From Methanolinea sp. (GTDB taxonomy: Archaea > Halobacteriota > Methanomicrobia > Methanomicrobiales > Methanospirillaceae): a DNA stretch of 64,000 nt. This document shows positions 49,181 through 58,621 of the stretch, piece by piece. Within the stretch, counting starts at the first letter, position 1. Every line of letters begins with the position of its first letter. The position numbers were made by a program, and so were the translations under genes. The stretch lies in assembly GCA_029907345.1 (NCBI GenBank), contig JARYMB010000001.1, forward strand, positions 62,001 to 126,000. Reading direction: 5' to 3'. Under the pieces are notes generated by a model that had not been told where the DNA came from, did not search any database, and worked only from the letters and a program-made list of their open reading frames with translations.

Positions 49181-49929
49181 AGGGGAAGGTTTATCTCGTT
49201 GGTTCAGGTCCGGGCGGAAAGGCATTGCTCACGCTCCGGGCGCAACAGCTGCTGGAGGAGGCGGACGTCATCCTCTATGACCAGCTCCCGGGCCCGGAGA
49301 TCCTTGCCGGTCTCCCGGAGCGTGCAGAAAAGATTGACTGTGGCAAGTTCGGGAGTCAGCACACCCTCGAGCAGGATGAGATCGAAGAGATCATGGTCGC
49401 ACGTGCACTCGAAGGGAAGAAGGTCATTCGCCTCAAGGGAGGTGACCCGTTCCTGTTCGGAAGGGGCGGGGAGGAACTCGAGGCCCTTCGGGAACGGGGA
49501 ATTCCTGTCGAACTCGTCCCCGGGATCACCAGTGCAATCGCAGTCCCTGGTGCTGTGGGTATCCCCGTGACGCACAGGAAATATGCATCATCAGTGACGA
49601 TCCTGACCGGTCACGAGGACCCGGAAAAGGAAGGATCTGCCATTGACTGGGAGAACCTTGCAGGGAACAGGGGCACCCTCGTCATCCTCATGGGGGTTAG
49701 GAATCTTCCCGCGATCGCGGAAAACCTCGTCTCGCACGGGAGGGACCCGGGCACACCGGTTGCCATCATCGAAAGGGGGATGAGACCCGACCAGAGGGTC
49801 ACCACCGGGACCCTTGCGACCATTGCAGGGATCGCACGCGAACGCCGGGTGAAGCCCCCGGCAGTCATCGTCATCGGTGACGTTGTCAGGCTTTACAGGG
49901 AGGGCGAACCCGGGCTTGTCCCGTTATGA
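49177..49929 (+). CDS. cobA: Uroporphyrinogen-III C-methyltransferase
   Basis: VYLVGSGPGGKALLTLRA; RLKGGDPFLFGRGGEE; GITSAIAVPGAVGIPVTHR. Confidence 0.96.
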   Translation: MKGKVYLVGSGPGGKALLTLRAQQLLEEADVILYDQLPGPEILAGLPERAEKIDCGKFGSQHTLEQDEIEEIMVARALEGKKVIRLKGGDPFLFGRGGEELEALRERGIPVELVPGITSAIAVPGAVGIPVTHRKYASSVTILTGHEDPEKEGSAIDWENLAGNRGTLVILMGVRNLPAIAENLVSHGRDPGTPVAIIERGMRPDQRVTTGTLATIAGIARERRVKPPAVIVIGDVVRLYREGEPGLVPL

Positions 49930-50139
49930 CCGCAAAATCCTTTCCGGAACGGAGTGGAACCCCAAAGAGATACCTGTGAATGCGGGACGCGTACCTCCCT
50001 GACGGGAGCCAAACAGCCCTCCCGGGAGTTATACCGGGAAAATATGGTTTCCACTCTCCTCCATCGACCTTTTTTTCATCGCAATTTCGAAAATACAAGA
50101 GTTAATAGTTTTCAAGGAGTAACTGGTAGGTGACTGCTG

Positions 50140-50670
50140 ATGGGTCTTTCCGGTGGACCGACGAAGGACGAGGTGATGGCTGTGGCACTCGCCAAGCTCG
50201 ACCTGCAGCCAGGCGACCGTTTCATGGATATCGGCTGCGGGACCGGGAAGATCGCGATACATGCAGCCCGGCAGGTCGCGAGCGTGTACGCAATTGACAA
50301 AAGGAAGGAGGCGATCGAGTACGCGAGGAGAGAGGCGGAAGGTGCAGGTGTGACAAATATCGAGTTTTTGGAAGGAAACGCAGCAGACCTGCTACCCGGT
50401 CTCCCCCGGGCTGACGCAGCTTTTATCGGTGGTTCGGGGGACTTGGACCGCGTCCTTTCCCTTCTTGCCGGGTCGAAAGTCCGTTCCATCGTTGTCAATG
50501 CGGTGAAGATCGATACCGTCGCTGCTGCCATCTCGCTCATGCGGGAACTCGGAATCTTCCGGGAAGCCGTCCTCGTCCAGGTCTCGCACGCAAACCCGGT
50601 TGGAACCGGCTACATGTGGAAGCCGGCTCACCCGGTGGCCGTCATCGTCGGGGGGACAGCACCATGCTGA
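50140..50670 (+). CDS. cbiT: Cobalt-precorrin-6B C15-methyltransferase (decarboxylating)
   Basis: GGPTKDEVMAVALAKLDLQPGDRFMDIGCGTGKIAIHAAR. Confidence 0.92.
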   Translation: MGLSGGPTKDEVMAVALAKLDLQPGDRFMDIGCGTGKIAIHAARQVASVYAIDKRKEAIEYARREAEGAGVTNIEFLEGNAADLLPGLPRADAAFIGGSGDLDRVLSLLAGSKVRSIVVNAVKIDTVAAAISLMRELGIFREAVLVQVSHANPVGTGYMWKPAHPVAVIVGGTAPC

Positions 50671-51269
50671 TCGGTCTTGGCCTCGGCCCCGGGGACCCCG
50701 AGCTCATGACCCTCCGGGCAGTCCGTCTCCTCCGGGAGGCAGATGCCGTGTACGTCCCCGGCAGGCTCGCCCACGCACTCGTCTCGTCCTACAGGGATGC
50801 CGAGATACTCGACTTCCCGATGACGGAGGATCCTGCACAGATACGACTCTGTATGGAACGGAACGCGGAGAAGATAGCCCCTGTTGCATCGGCCGGGACC
50901 GCCGTGCTTGCTCTCATCGGCGATCCGAACTTCTTTTCCACTTTCACGCGGCTCTGCCAGGTCATGGAGGAGAAGTACCCTTCGATAGTGTGCCGGACAG
51001 AACCGGGAATCAGCGCCATAACGGCATTCGCATCGGTGGCCGGCGTATCGCTCTCAGGGGGATTCTGCGTCTCTGATGGATCGGAACAGCGGTACAGGGT
51101 CCTGCTCAAGGTCCGCAGACCGCGGGAGGTTGCATCTGCCCTCGGGAAGGAGGGGTTCAGGAGGTTCGTCCTCGTCGAGAAAATGTACCTCCCCAATATG
51201 CACGTATACCGGGACGGGGATCTCCCCGAGACCTGTGATTACTTAAGCGTCCTCTACGCGGAGCGGTGA
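50664..51269 (+). CDS. cbiL: Cobalt-precorrin-2 C20-methyltransferase
   Basis: LIGLGLGPGDPELMTLRAVRLLREADAVYVPG; start trimmed. Confidence 0.92.
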   Translation: MLIGLGLGPGDPELMTLRAVRLLREADAVYVPGRLAHALVSSYRDAEILDFPMTEDPAQIRLCMERNAEKIAPVASAGTAVLALIGDPNFFSTFTRLCQVMEEKYPSIVCRTEPGISAITAFASVAGVSLSGGFCVSDGSEQRYRVLLKVRRPREVASALGKEGFRRFVLVEKMYLPNMHVYRDGDLPETCDYLSVLYAER

Positions 51270-51270
51270 G

Positions 51271-51987
51271 ATGCCACGGGTTTATTTTGTCGGTGGGGGT
51301 CCGGGAGACCCCGGCCTCATCACGGTCAGGGGTCGCGACCTCCTCTCGAAGGCCGATGTCCTGGTCTATACCGGCTCACTCATCCATCCCCGGCTCGTGG
51401 AAGAGTGCCCCGCTCACCTCAAAGTGAACAGCCACGGAATGAGGCTCGAAGATATCGGGGAATTACTCGTCAGCCATGCAAGGGCAGGGTCCACGGTTGT
51501 GCGCCTCCATTCGGGCGATCCTTCCCTCTATGGGGCAATCGTGGAGCAGATGCAGTTCCTGTCAGATGCAGGTGTGGATTTCGAGGTCGTTCCCGGAGTC
51601 TCCTCGCTCTTTGCCGCAGCAGCTGCCTTACAAACACAGCTCACCCTCGGCGGGGTCGCCGAGAGTCTTATCATCACCCGGCCTGCAGGGTCCACCCTCG
51701 AAAGTGACGAGATAGCGGAACTCTCGGAGCACAGGGCAACGATGGTCTTTTTCCTCGGGACAGCACACCTCGAAGAGATAACCGCGAAGGTCCGGTGTCC
51801 CCCCCATACACCGGCAGCGGTCGTCTACCATGCGAGCTGGGAGGATCAGCGAATCGTTCGGGGAACTGTGGCAGACATCGCAGAGAAGGCGCGGGAGGCC
51901 GGGATAGAAAGGACGGCCCTCCTCATCATCGGCGGCGTCCTCGAACCCGCCTCCTCCGGCCACAGGAGGTCGCACCTGTATTCATGA
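51271..51987 (+). CDS. cbiF: Cobalt-precorrin-4 C11-methyltransferase
   Basis: VYFVGGGPGDPGLITVRGRDLLSKADVLVYTGSLIHP; RLHSGDPSLYGAI. Confidence 0.93.
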   Translation: MPRVYFVGGGPGDPGLITVRGRDLLSKADVLVYTGSLIHPRLVEECPAHLKVNSHGMRLEDIGELLVSHARAGSTVVRLHSGDPSLYGAIVEQMQFLSDAGVDFEVVPGVSSLFAAAAALQTQLTLGGVAESLIITRPAGSTLESDEIAELSEHRATMVFFLGTAHLEEITAKVRCPPHTPAAVVYHASWEDQRIVRGTVADIAEKAREAGIERTALLIIGGVLEPASSGHRRSHLYS

Positions 51988-52853
51988 AAGGATCCGTCAT
52001 CGCACTGGAGAGGTTCACCGGCCCCGCCCGGAGGATAGCAGAATACCTTGACGGTAACCTCGTTATCTTTTCCCGCGATGCGTTCGCATCTGCTTTCCGG
52101 GATTCGCCGTGGATCGTTGCGGTCATGGCAGCCGGTATAGCGACAAGGTCCATCGCGCCGCTCCTTCGGGACAAGTGGCACGACCCGGCCGTCGTCGTCG
52201 TTGACCCTGACCTCTCCTTTGCAATCCCCCTCGTCGGAGGCCACCACGGGGCCAATGACCTCGCGCGGAAACTGGCCGGACTTGGCGCTGTCCCGGTGAT
52301 TACAACGGCAACGGACAGGTCCGGGAAGGAGTCCGTCGAGGCTGCAGCTACCCGCACCGGCTGCCGCATCCTCAACCGGGAATCCACCCTCCCTGTCAAT
52401 GCGGCAGTCCTCGACGGGGAAGTCCCGATCTACACGATATCCGGGCCCTCCATGGTCATTGCCGGACCACGTGTTGCCATTCTCTTCCGGAATGGCGAGT
52501 ACTCCGTCGGGATCGGGTGCCGGAGAGGGGCCGGGGCGGAATCCGTCCGGGAAGCCCTCGAAAAGGCCTTCGAAATGACCGGTATTGGAAAAGAAGACGT
52601 GGGCATCTACGCCTCGACGGTAAAAAAGGCACACGAGCAGGGGATCATCGGGGGCGTAAGGGCACTTGGGGGGACGATTGTCTTCCTCGAGGATTCTGTC
52701 CTTGCGGCGTATCCTCCTGCGTCTCCCTCCCGGGCAGGGACCGTGGGGCTGGCGGGTGTTGCGGAACCTGCCGCCCTCGCGGTATCTGAAAAAAAGGAAC
52801 TTATCATGAAGAAGACAGTTTTTGGAGGTGTTACCGTTGCCATTGCCCGGTGA
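51984..52853 (+). CDS. cbiG: Cobalamin biosynthesis protein CbiG
   Basis: VGGHHGANDLARKLAGLGAVPVITTATD; VGIGCRRGAGAESV. Confidence 0.93.
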   Translation: MKGSVIALERFTGPARRIAEYLDGNLVIFSRDAFASAFRDSPWIVAVMAAGIATRSIAPLLRDKWHDPAVVVVDPDLSFAIPLVGGHHGANDLARKLAGLGAVPVITTATDRSGKESVEAAATRTGCRILNRESTLPVNAAVLDGEVPIYTISGPSMVIAGPRVAILFRNGEYSVGIGCRRGAGAESVREALEKAFEMTGIGKEDVGIYASTVKKAHEQGIIGGVRALGGTIVFLEDSVLAAYPPASPSRAGTVGLAGVAEPAALAVSEKKELIMKKTVFGGVTVAIAR

Positions 52854-53619
52854 AGGACGGGGTGTCCTTTACGTGGTCGGGTGCGGGCCCGGCCCCGTGG
52901 ACCAGATGACCGGGAGGGCCATTGCAGCCCTGAAGGAGGCAGAATACGTCCTTGGCAATGCGTCCTACCTTGCCCCTCTCGCCCCGATCCTCGAGGGCAA
53001 GAAGGTCATCAGGAGCTCGATGGGAAAGGAGGTCGAAAGGGCACGACTTGCCGTTGAACTCGCCGGAGAGTGCACCGTTGCAATGGTGAGCGGTGGGGAC
53101 CCCGGTGTTTACGGGATGGCAGGCATCGTCCTCGAAGTCGCGCAACGGTCAGAGATTCCCGTGAAGGTCGTTGTCATCCCGGGGGTGACGGCGGCAACCG
53201 CTGCCGCATCCCTTCTCGGCTCACCACTCTCCGGAGACTTTGCAGTCGTCAGCCTCTCCGACCTTCTCACCCCCCTCGGGGTCATCGAGGAGAGGCTCCG
53301 GTGTGCGTTTGCAATGGGTGTTCCTGTGGTTCTTTACAACCCCCGGAGTCGCGGGAGACCGCATAACTTTGCACGGGCGGTCGGGATAGCCCTCCGGTTC
53401 AGGGATCCTGCAACACCTGTCGGGATTGTCAAAAATGCGTACCGGGAAGGAGAGGAGATCATCGTCACGACACTCGCCGGCGTTGCAGATCACGAGGAGA
53501 CAATCGACATGCACAGCACCGTTATCATCGGCGGAATCGAGACCAGGATTGGGAAGGTGGGAGAAAATGACAAGACGATCATCACCCCGCGGGGATACCA
53601 GAAAAAATACGTATACTGA
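52822..53619 (+). CDS. cbiH: Cobalt-precorrin-3B C17-methyltransferase
   Basis: LYVVGCGPGPVDQMTGRAIAALKEAEYVLG; VSGGDPGVYGMAGIVLE; start uncertain (possibly TTG 52837). Confidence 0.92.
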   Translation: MEVLPLPLPGEGRGVLYVVGCGPGPVDQMTGRAIAALKEAEYVLGNASYLAPLAPILEGKKVIRSSMGKEVERARLAVELAGECTVAMVSGGDPGVYGMAGIVLEVAQRSEIPVKVVVIPGVTAATAAASLLGSPLSGDFAVVSLSDLLTPLGVIEERLRCAFAMGVPVVLYNPRSRGRPHNFARAVGIALRFRDPATPVGIVKNAYREGEEIIVTTLAGVADHEETIDMHSTVIIGGIETRIGKVGENDKTIITPRGYQKKYVY

Positions 53620-54247
53620 TCTGGGGGCAATTCCCGGAGAGGCACTTTGGATCTCGGAGAAGAGCAGGAAGATTGCCCAAAAGGAGATCGGGAATGCGAC
53701 CCCGGAGGACCGCATCCGCCAGAGGTGCTCGATTGCAGTCGGGGACCTGGCCATGGCAGAACTCCTCCGGTTCACACGCGACCCTGTCACTGCCGGGCTT
53801 TTTGCCCTGGGGCGACGTGCCCCCCTCATCACCGATATACGCATGGTCCAGGCGGGTATCCAGAAAAGGGGACACGGGAGCAGGGTCATCTGTGCTCTTG
53901 ACCATGCGGGAAGGGCGCAGGCGGAGGGGATAACCCGGACGAGAGCAGGGATACTGGCGCTCCGGGAAGAGATCGGCGGGGCCATCGTTGTCATCGGGAA
54001 TGCACCTTCCGCACTCCTCTCCCTCTGCGACTTAATCGAAGACGGGTGCCTTCCAGCCCTCGTCGTCGGTACACCGGTAGGGTTCGTCAATGCCGCGGAG
54101 TCCAAAGAGAGGCTTCGTTCACTTCCCGTTCCTTCCATCACAAATATCGGGACACGGGGGGGGACACCGGTCGCAGTTGCTGCAATCAATGAGATCATCA
54201 CGATGTATGCGGAGAGCCACCCGGGCCGGGGACATGCAGGAGAGTAA
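53567..54247 (+). CDS. cbiC: Cobalt-precorrin-8X methylmutase
   Basis: ISEKSRKIAQKEIG; VGTPVGFVNAAESKERL; GTRGGTPVAVAAINEI. Confidence 0.94.
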   Translation: MTRRSSPRGDTRKNTYTDLGAIPGEALWISEKSRKIAQKEIGNATPEDRIRQRCSIAVGDLAMAELLRFTRDPVTAGLFALGRRAPLITDIRMVQAGIQKRGHGSRVICALDHAGRAQAEGITRTRAGILALREEIGGAIVVIGNAPSALLSLCDLIEDGCLPALVVGTPVGFVNAAESKERLRSLPVPSITNIGTRGGTPVAVAAINEIITMYAESHPGRGHAGE

Positions 54248-55256
54248 ACCCCTTATCGACCCCGTGACAGGGTTTTTGTACCCGGAATCATGGGTGGCCG
54301 CATGCACGGACAGGGAACAGCTTGCCCTTGCCGCCTCCGGGCTGGGCGTGCTGACCGCATCGGGAAAGATGCTCAGGAGAGGTTATACCACGGGGACGAC
54401 CGCTGCTGCTGCCTGCAAAGCGGCCGTTCTCTCGCTTGAAAATCCCGTTGACAGCGTCACGGTCCGTACACCATGCGGGATTTCCCTTGATGTTCCCGTG
54501 CGGTGCTCCAGGGGACGGGCCGAGGCCTCCAAGTTTGCAGGAGACTATCCCGGGGACGCTACCGCCGGGCTTGTCTTTGTTGCAGAGGCAGAGGCCCGGC
54601 ACGAGGGTGTCACCCTCGAAACCGGAGAAGGAATAGGGCGTTTTTCCCGTGAGACGCCGCGGGGCCGCCCGGGAGAGCCGGCGATCAGTCCTTCTGCACT
54701 CCAGGAGATCATGGAGGCAATCACCGACGGGATGGAGATGACAGGGATTCCGGGTGTCGCAATCACGCTTGCCGTTCCGGGAGGACATGTTACCGCCGGA
54801 AAGACACTGAACCCGCGCCTCGGCATCCTCGGGGGGATTTCTGTCCTTGGGACGACCGGGCTCGTCGAACCCTGGGACGATCACATGGCAGGATCCGTGA
54901 AGGAGAGGGTGGCAGCAGCAGGGCGCGTTGTGGTCACAACGGGCCGCCTCGGTTTACGCTACTCCCGCCTCCATTTTCCCGACCACGAGATCGTCCTCGC
55001 CGGTTCGGGGATCGGGGAGGCACTCGGGGCAGCGAGGGGAAAGGTAATCCTCTGCGGCCTGCCGGGCCTCGTACTGAAGTTCCTGTTCCCGGGAATACTC
55101 CAAGGGACAGGCTGCCTCACCGTTGAGGAACTCTCGCAGACACCTGTTTTTTCCGAAAAAATGGAAGAGGCTTTTTCCATTGCGCGCACGAAGTACCCGT
55201 TCCTGCGTGTCGTTATCCTCTCGCGGGATGGAGAGATCATGGGGGACAGCGGATGA
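54234..55256 (+). CDS. cbiD: Cobalt-precorrin-5B C1-methyltransferase
   Basis: RRGYTTGTTAAAACKAAVLSL; NPRLGILGGISVLGTTGLVEPWDD. Confidence 0.95.
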   Translation: MQESKPLIDPVTGFLYPESWVAACTDREQLALAASGLGVLTASGKMLRRGYTTGTTAAAACKAAVLSLENPVDSVTVRTPCGISLDVPVRCSRGRAEASKFAGDYPGDATAGLVFVAEAEARHEGVTLETGEGIGRFSRETPRGRPGEPAISPSALQEIMEAITDGMEMTGIPGVAITLAVPGGHVTAGKTLNPRLGILGGISVLGTTGLVEPWDDHMAGSVKERVAAAGRVVVTTGRLGLRYSRLHFPDHEIVLAGSGIGEALGAARGKVILCGLPGLVLKFLFPGILQGTGCLTVEELSQTPVFSEKMEEAFSIARTKYPFLRVVILSRDGEIMGDSG

Positions 55257-55849
55257 AGATCGTGGGGGTCGGATGCGGACCGGGTTTGCTGACTTCCCAG
55301 GCCATCAGGGAGATATCGGAAGCCCGGCAGGTATACGGGTCAGGAAGGGCTATCGACCTTGCCCGCGCCTTCATCAGGCCGGATGCCGTTGTGCACGAGA
55401 TCGAAGACTACCGTACTTTGAGGGATCTTCCTGCCGGGGCAGTCGTCCTTTCCACCGGCGACCCGATGCTCGCCGGGCTCGGGTACCTGCCGGGAGAGGT
55501 CATTCCCGGAATCTCGTCCCTCCAGCTCGCACTTGCCCGCCTTCATATCCCGATGCAGGAAGTCTCGGTCGTGGTCGCACATGGCCGCAACCACGGGCGT
55601 GCCCTCGCTGACCTGCACTCCGAGGTGGAAAGGGGAAAGACAGTATTCCTGATTGCTGACCCCGGTTTTGATGTCGGTTCCTGTGCCGGAACCCTCCTCG
55701 ACATCCCGGGGGAGATTGCAATCATCCTCTGCGAGGATCTGGGTTACCCCGGCGAACGGATCGAGGCCGGGACGCGGATGAACCCTCCCTCTCCCCGGTC
55801 GGACCTCTTTTCCCTCATCATCAGGCCTAAAGGAAAAAATCGGGGGTAA
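55253..55849 (+). CDS. cbiE: Cobalt-precorrin-7 C5-methyltransferase
   Basis: MKIVGVGCGPGLLTSQAIREISEARQVYGSGRAIDLA; position after cbiD. Confidence 0.9.
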   Translation: MKIVGVGCGPGLLTSQAIREISEARQVYGSGRAIDLARAFIRPDAVVHEIEDYRTLRDLPAGAVVLSTGDPMLAGLGYLPGEVIPGISSLQLALARLHIPMQEVSVVVAHGRNHGRALADLHSEVERGKTVFLIADPGFDVGSCAGTLLDIPGEIAIILCEDLGYPGERIEAGTRMNPPSPRSDLFSLIIRPKGKNRG

Positions 55850-55927
55850 AATCCGGTATTCAGTCTCCGATCGGGAAAAAGAGAATAAATACAAACAGGC
55901 AATAACACTGTACCGGGAGAAGAAAGA

Positions 55928-56107
55928 ATGGAAAAAAGTGCCAAGAAACAGATAAGCCTCCTCTGTTTTGTCGCGGGTTTTATACTCTTGCTCATCCAGG
56001 ACCTGAAAGGTTTTTCCACCATCAACCTTGGATTCTCATGGCCGTGGGCAATCATGTTCTACACCGGCCTGCTCCTGATCCTTATCGGGTATTATTTACG
56101 GGGATAA
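55928..56107 (+). CDS. 59-aa two-TM protein, missed by the ORF track
   Basis: Read directly: MEKSAKKQISLLCFVAGFILLLIQDLKGFSTINLGFSWPWAIMFYTGLLLILIGYYLRG*. Confidence 0.6.
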   Translation: MEKSAKKQISLLCFVAGFILLLIQDLKGFSTINLGFSWPWAIMFYTGLLLILIGYYLRG

Positions 56108-56140
56108 GGTCCCACCCCGGTTGCCCGGCAGACGGGGCTT

Positions 56141-56986
56141 TCAGGGAAGCCTGAACCACTCCCCCTCCCTTACGATGAGACCCTCTTCTGCCATCCGGTC
56201 ACAGATTGCACGAACCCTGTTACCTTCGGCCATCACTGCTGCAGGAAGGTTCGACTGGTCGAGGCGGCCTGAATGGAGGAGGACAGAGATGATACGCCCC
56301 CTGATCTCCCGATCCGATCCGCGGAACGGGGCCTGCCTGTGGTAATGGGCGCTTCTCCGGTTGGTGTCCGGAACAACGGAGCGCAGGTGGGCCCCAAAGT
56401 CCATCAGGGCGTAGTACCAGTCCGCTGGGTTTTCCCGGTCCAGAGTGGCACGGACGAGGGGGATGATTGTGCTGTCAGGGATGCGTTCCCCGACAGGGAA
56501 GAACCAGTGAAGGAAGAGCCTGCGGATATTCGTCTCGACAAAGACAGATGGCATGTTGTAGGCAAACGCCCTGATTGACGCCGCTGTTGCCTTTCCTATG
56601 CCGGGTAGGGAGAGGAGGTCTTTTTCCTCCGCGGGGAGTATGCCCCCGTGCCTGTCGGTGACGATCCTTGCCGTTTTATGCAGGTTCAGTGCTCTCCGGT
56701 TGTATCCAAGGCCCTTCCATGCACGCAGGACCTCTGCCAGGGGAGCCTCTGCAAGGGGTGAAAATCCGGGAAATGACGAGATAAAAGGAGGATAGTGCAC
56801 CATGACCCGTTCGACTCCCGTCTGCTGGAGCATGACCTCCGAGACAAGGATGCAGTAAGGATCGGTCGTTTCCCGCCACGGAAACCTGCGCCGGTATTTC
56901 CTGTAATGGCTGTATACTGCTTCCCGGACCCGTGCAATTTCTTCCGAAGAAAGAGGGCAGGTATCAGTATCGGCCGGGTATTCCAT
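56141..56986 (-). CDS. MutY-like A/G-specific adenine glycosylase family, lacking Fe-S cysteines
   Basis: RFPWRETTDPYCILVSEVMLQQTGVERVMVHYPPF; WKGLGYNRRALNLHKTA; LLSLPGIGKATAASIRAFA; no C-terminal Cys quartet. Confidence 0.88.
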   Translation of the reverse strand: MEYPADTDTCPLSSEEIARVREAVYSHYRKYRRRFPWRETTDPYCILVSEVMLQQTGVERVMVHYPPFISSFPGFSPLAEAPLAEVLRAWKGLGYNRRALNLHKTARIVTDRHGGILPAEEKDLLSLPGIGKATAASIRAFAYNMPSVFVETNIRRLFLHWFFPVGERIPDSTIIPLVRATLDRENPADWYYALMDFGAHLRSVVPDTNRRSAHYHRQAPFRGSDREIRGRIISVLLHSGRLDQSNLPAAVMAEGNRVRAICDRMAEEGLIVREGEWFRLP

Positions 56987-58346
56987 ACTTTTCAATGAGG
57001 GCCTCCACCCGTTGCACGTAACTTTCGATGGAAAACTTCCTCTCGAGACCGGCTGCATTCATGTACCGGACTTTTCCCAATACGGGTCTCTCCGGCCATG
57101 GCCTGTCGTGTTTTCCAAAGCACCACGCAACCCCGGCATAGGAACTGGGATCCCTCCCGTCCAGTTCGTAGCGGTTATTCAGAACAAGTGCGGTGGAATA
57201 TGCCTCTTCCGGTGACCGGGTCCATTCGAGGATCTTTTTTGCCCAGTACATGCGCATGTAGCCGTGCATCTTCCCGGTGATGACCAGCTCATTCTGGCAC
57301 GCGTTCCAGTAGGGATCGTGCGTCTTGGCCCCCTCGAGTTCCCGGGCAGTATAGGTATATTCCCGCAGGTCGCGGGCATGATCCCCGAGGGTCGCACGGG
57401 CCCATGCGGGAAGTCCCTGGAACGAGTCATACCGGGGGTTGTAATGCACGAAATTGACGGCAAGTTCCCGCCGGACAATTAGCTGATCCAGGAACTCATC
57501 CATGCCCGGTTTTTGCGTCTCCATGACCCTGGACGCACATTCAACGGGTGATATGTTCCCGAAATGGAGATAGGGGGAGAGATGGGAGAGCACGTCCTGC
57601 GAGGGGTCGTTCCGGCGGGATGGATAAAGCGACAGTTTCTCTCCGATGAACGTCTCCAGTCTCCTGCGGGCTTCGTCCTCGCCACCCCGGAAAATGGGTG
57701 AGGGACCGACGGAACTGTCGATTCCGGAATGAATGAGTGTTTTTACATCCTGGTACGGAATTCCGTCGACATCCGGGGCCTTCCCTGCGGACGCAGCATC
57801 CCCGGGCATGTCAAGGAAATCAGGGATGAGTCTTTCCATTTTCCTCCGGAAGGTCCCTGCCGACCATTCCTCCTTTTGAGATGCCCGCTCCACGGGGACG
57901 ATGACATTGTCCTCGACCTCGATGAAAGGGCAACCAATCTCACGGGCAAGAGTCTCCCGGCACCTCTTGTGGTAAGAGAGGTACCCCCTGTCAGTGACGA
58001 CAAATGCCGCATCTTTCGCGAGGTCAGCAATCTCTTTCACGGGATCTCCCCTCCGGAGGACGAGGGGGATTTTCCGCCGGGAAAGACCGGCACCTGCCGA
58101 GAGAATTCCCTCTGAGAGGAACGTGAAATGCCTGAGGTTCGCTTCAGGGTACGAAGGGTCGATGCAGAAACAGGTGACAACCGGCAGGTCACGCGTGCGG
58201 GCATTTCCGAAGGCGTACGCGAGTGCCATGTTCCCCCCGGACCGCACCGAAGACTGCATCCAGTAAAGGACGTACTCTCCCTTCCCTGCACGCGGTGCAC
58301 GGACCTCCCTGATGCGTGACCTCTCGATCACGTGTGATACCGCCAT
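56964..58346 (-). CDS. Class II CPD deoxyribodipyrimidine photolyase
   Basis: YVLYWMQSSVRSGGNMALAYA; SPYLHFGNISPVECA; HDPYWNACQNELVITGKMHGYMRMYWAKKILEW. Confidence 0.94.
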   Translation of the reverse strand: MAVSHVIERSRIREVRAPRAGKGEYVLYWMQSSVRSGGNMALAYAFGNARTRDLPVVTCFCIDPSYPEANLRHFTFLSEGILSAGAGLSRRKIPLVLRRGDPVKEIADLAKDAAFVVTDRGYLSYHKRCRETLAREIGCPFIEVEDNVIVPVERASQKEEWSAGTFRRKMERLIPDFLDMPGDAASAGKAPDVDGIPYQDVKTLIHSGIDSSVGPSPIFRGGEDEARRRLETFIGEKLSLYPSRRNDPSQDVLSHLSPYLHFGNISPVECASRVMETQKPGMDEFLDQLIVRRELAVNFVHYNPRYDSFQGLPAWARATLGDHARDLREYTYTARELEGAKTHDPYWNACQNELVITGKMHGYMRMYWAKKILEWTRSPEEAYSTALVLNNRYELDGRDPSSYAGVAWCFGKHDRPWPERPVLGKVRYMNAAGLERKFSIESYVQRVEALIEKYGIPGRY

Positions 58347-58561
58347 GCACCACCGGGAACTATCATTTCAAAAACCGCCCCCTCACCCGGCACTCCGCAC
58401 TCCCTGATGGAAATGCCTGTAATCGCGAGGATTTCCCTCGCCAGGAAGAGCCCGTAACCGGTATGTTCCCCATATCCCTTCCCGGATATTTTCTCCTTTT
58501 CATCCTCCGCGATACCCTTCCCGTTGTCCCGGAACCGGATAACGAGGTCGTACCCGCTTTT
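58328..58561 (-). pseudogene. Histidine kinase C-terminal ATPase-domain remnant
   Basis: Read directly: KSGYDLVIRFRDNGKGIAEDEKEKISGKGYGEHTGYGLFLAREILAITGISIRECGVPGEGAVFEMIVPGGAWRYHT*; no upstream kinase body. Confidence 0.75.
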
Positions 58562-58586
58562 TAAACACGCTACCGGGAAGCGGGAA

Positions 58587-58612
58587 GGAAAGTGCCGAAA
58601 AAGGCACTTCCC
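58587..58612 (-). terminator. Stem-loop terminator
   Basis: AAGTGCC-GAAAAA-GGCACTT directly downstream of the 58622 stop on the minus strand. Confidence 0.4.
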
Positions 58613-58621
58613 CCTTCCGCT

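Noticed and set aside
49930-50139. Possible cobalamin riboswitch upstream of cbiT
   Set aside because: No recognisable B12-box sequence; the interval looks like an ordinary promoter region.
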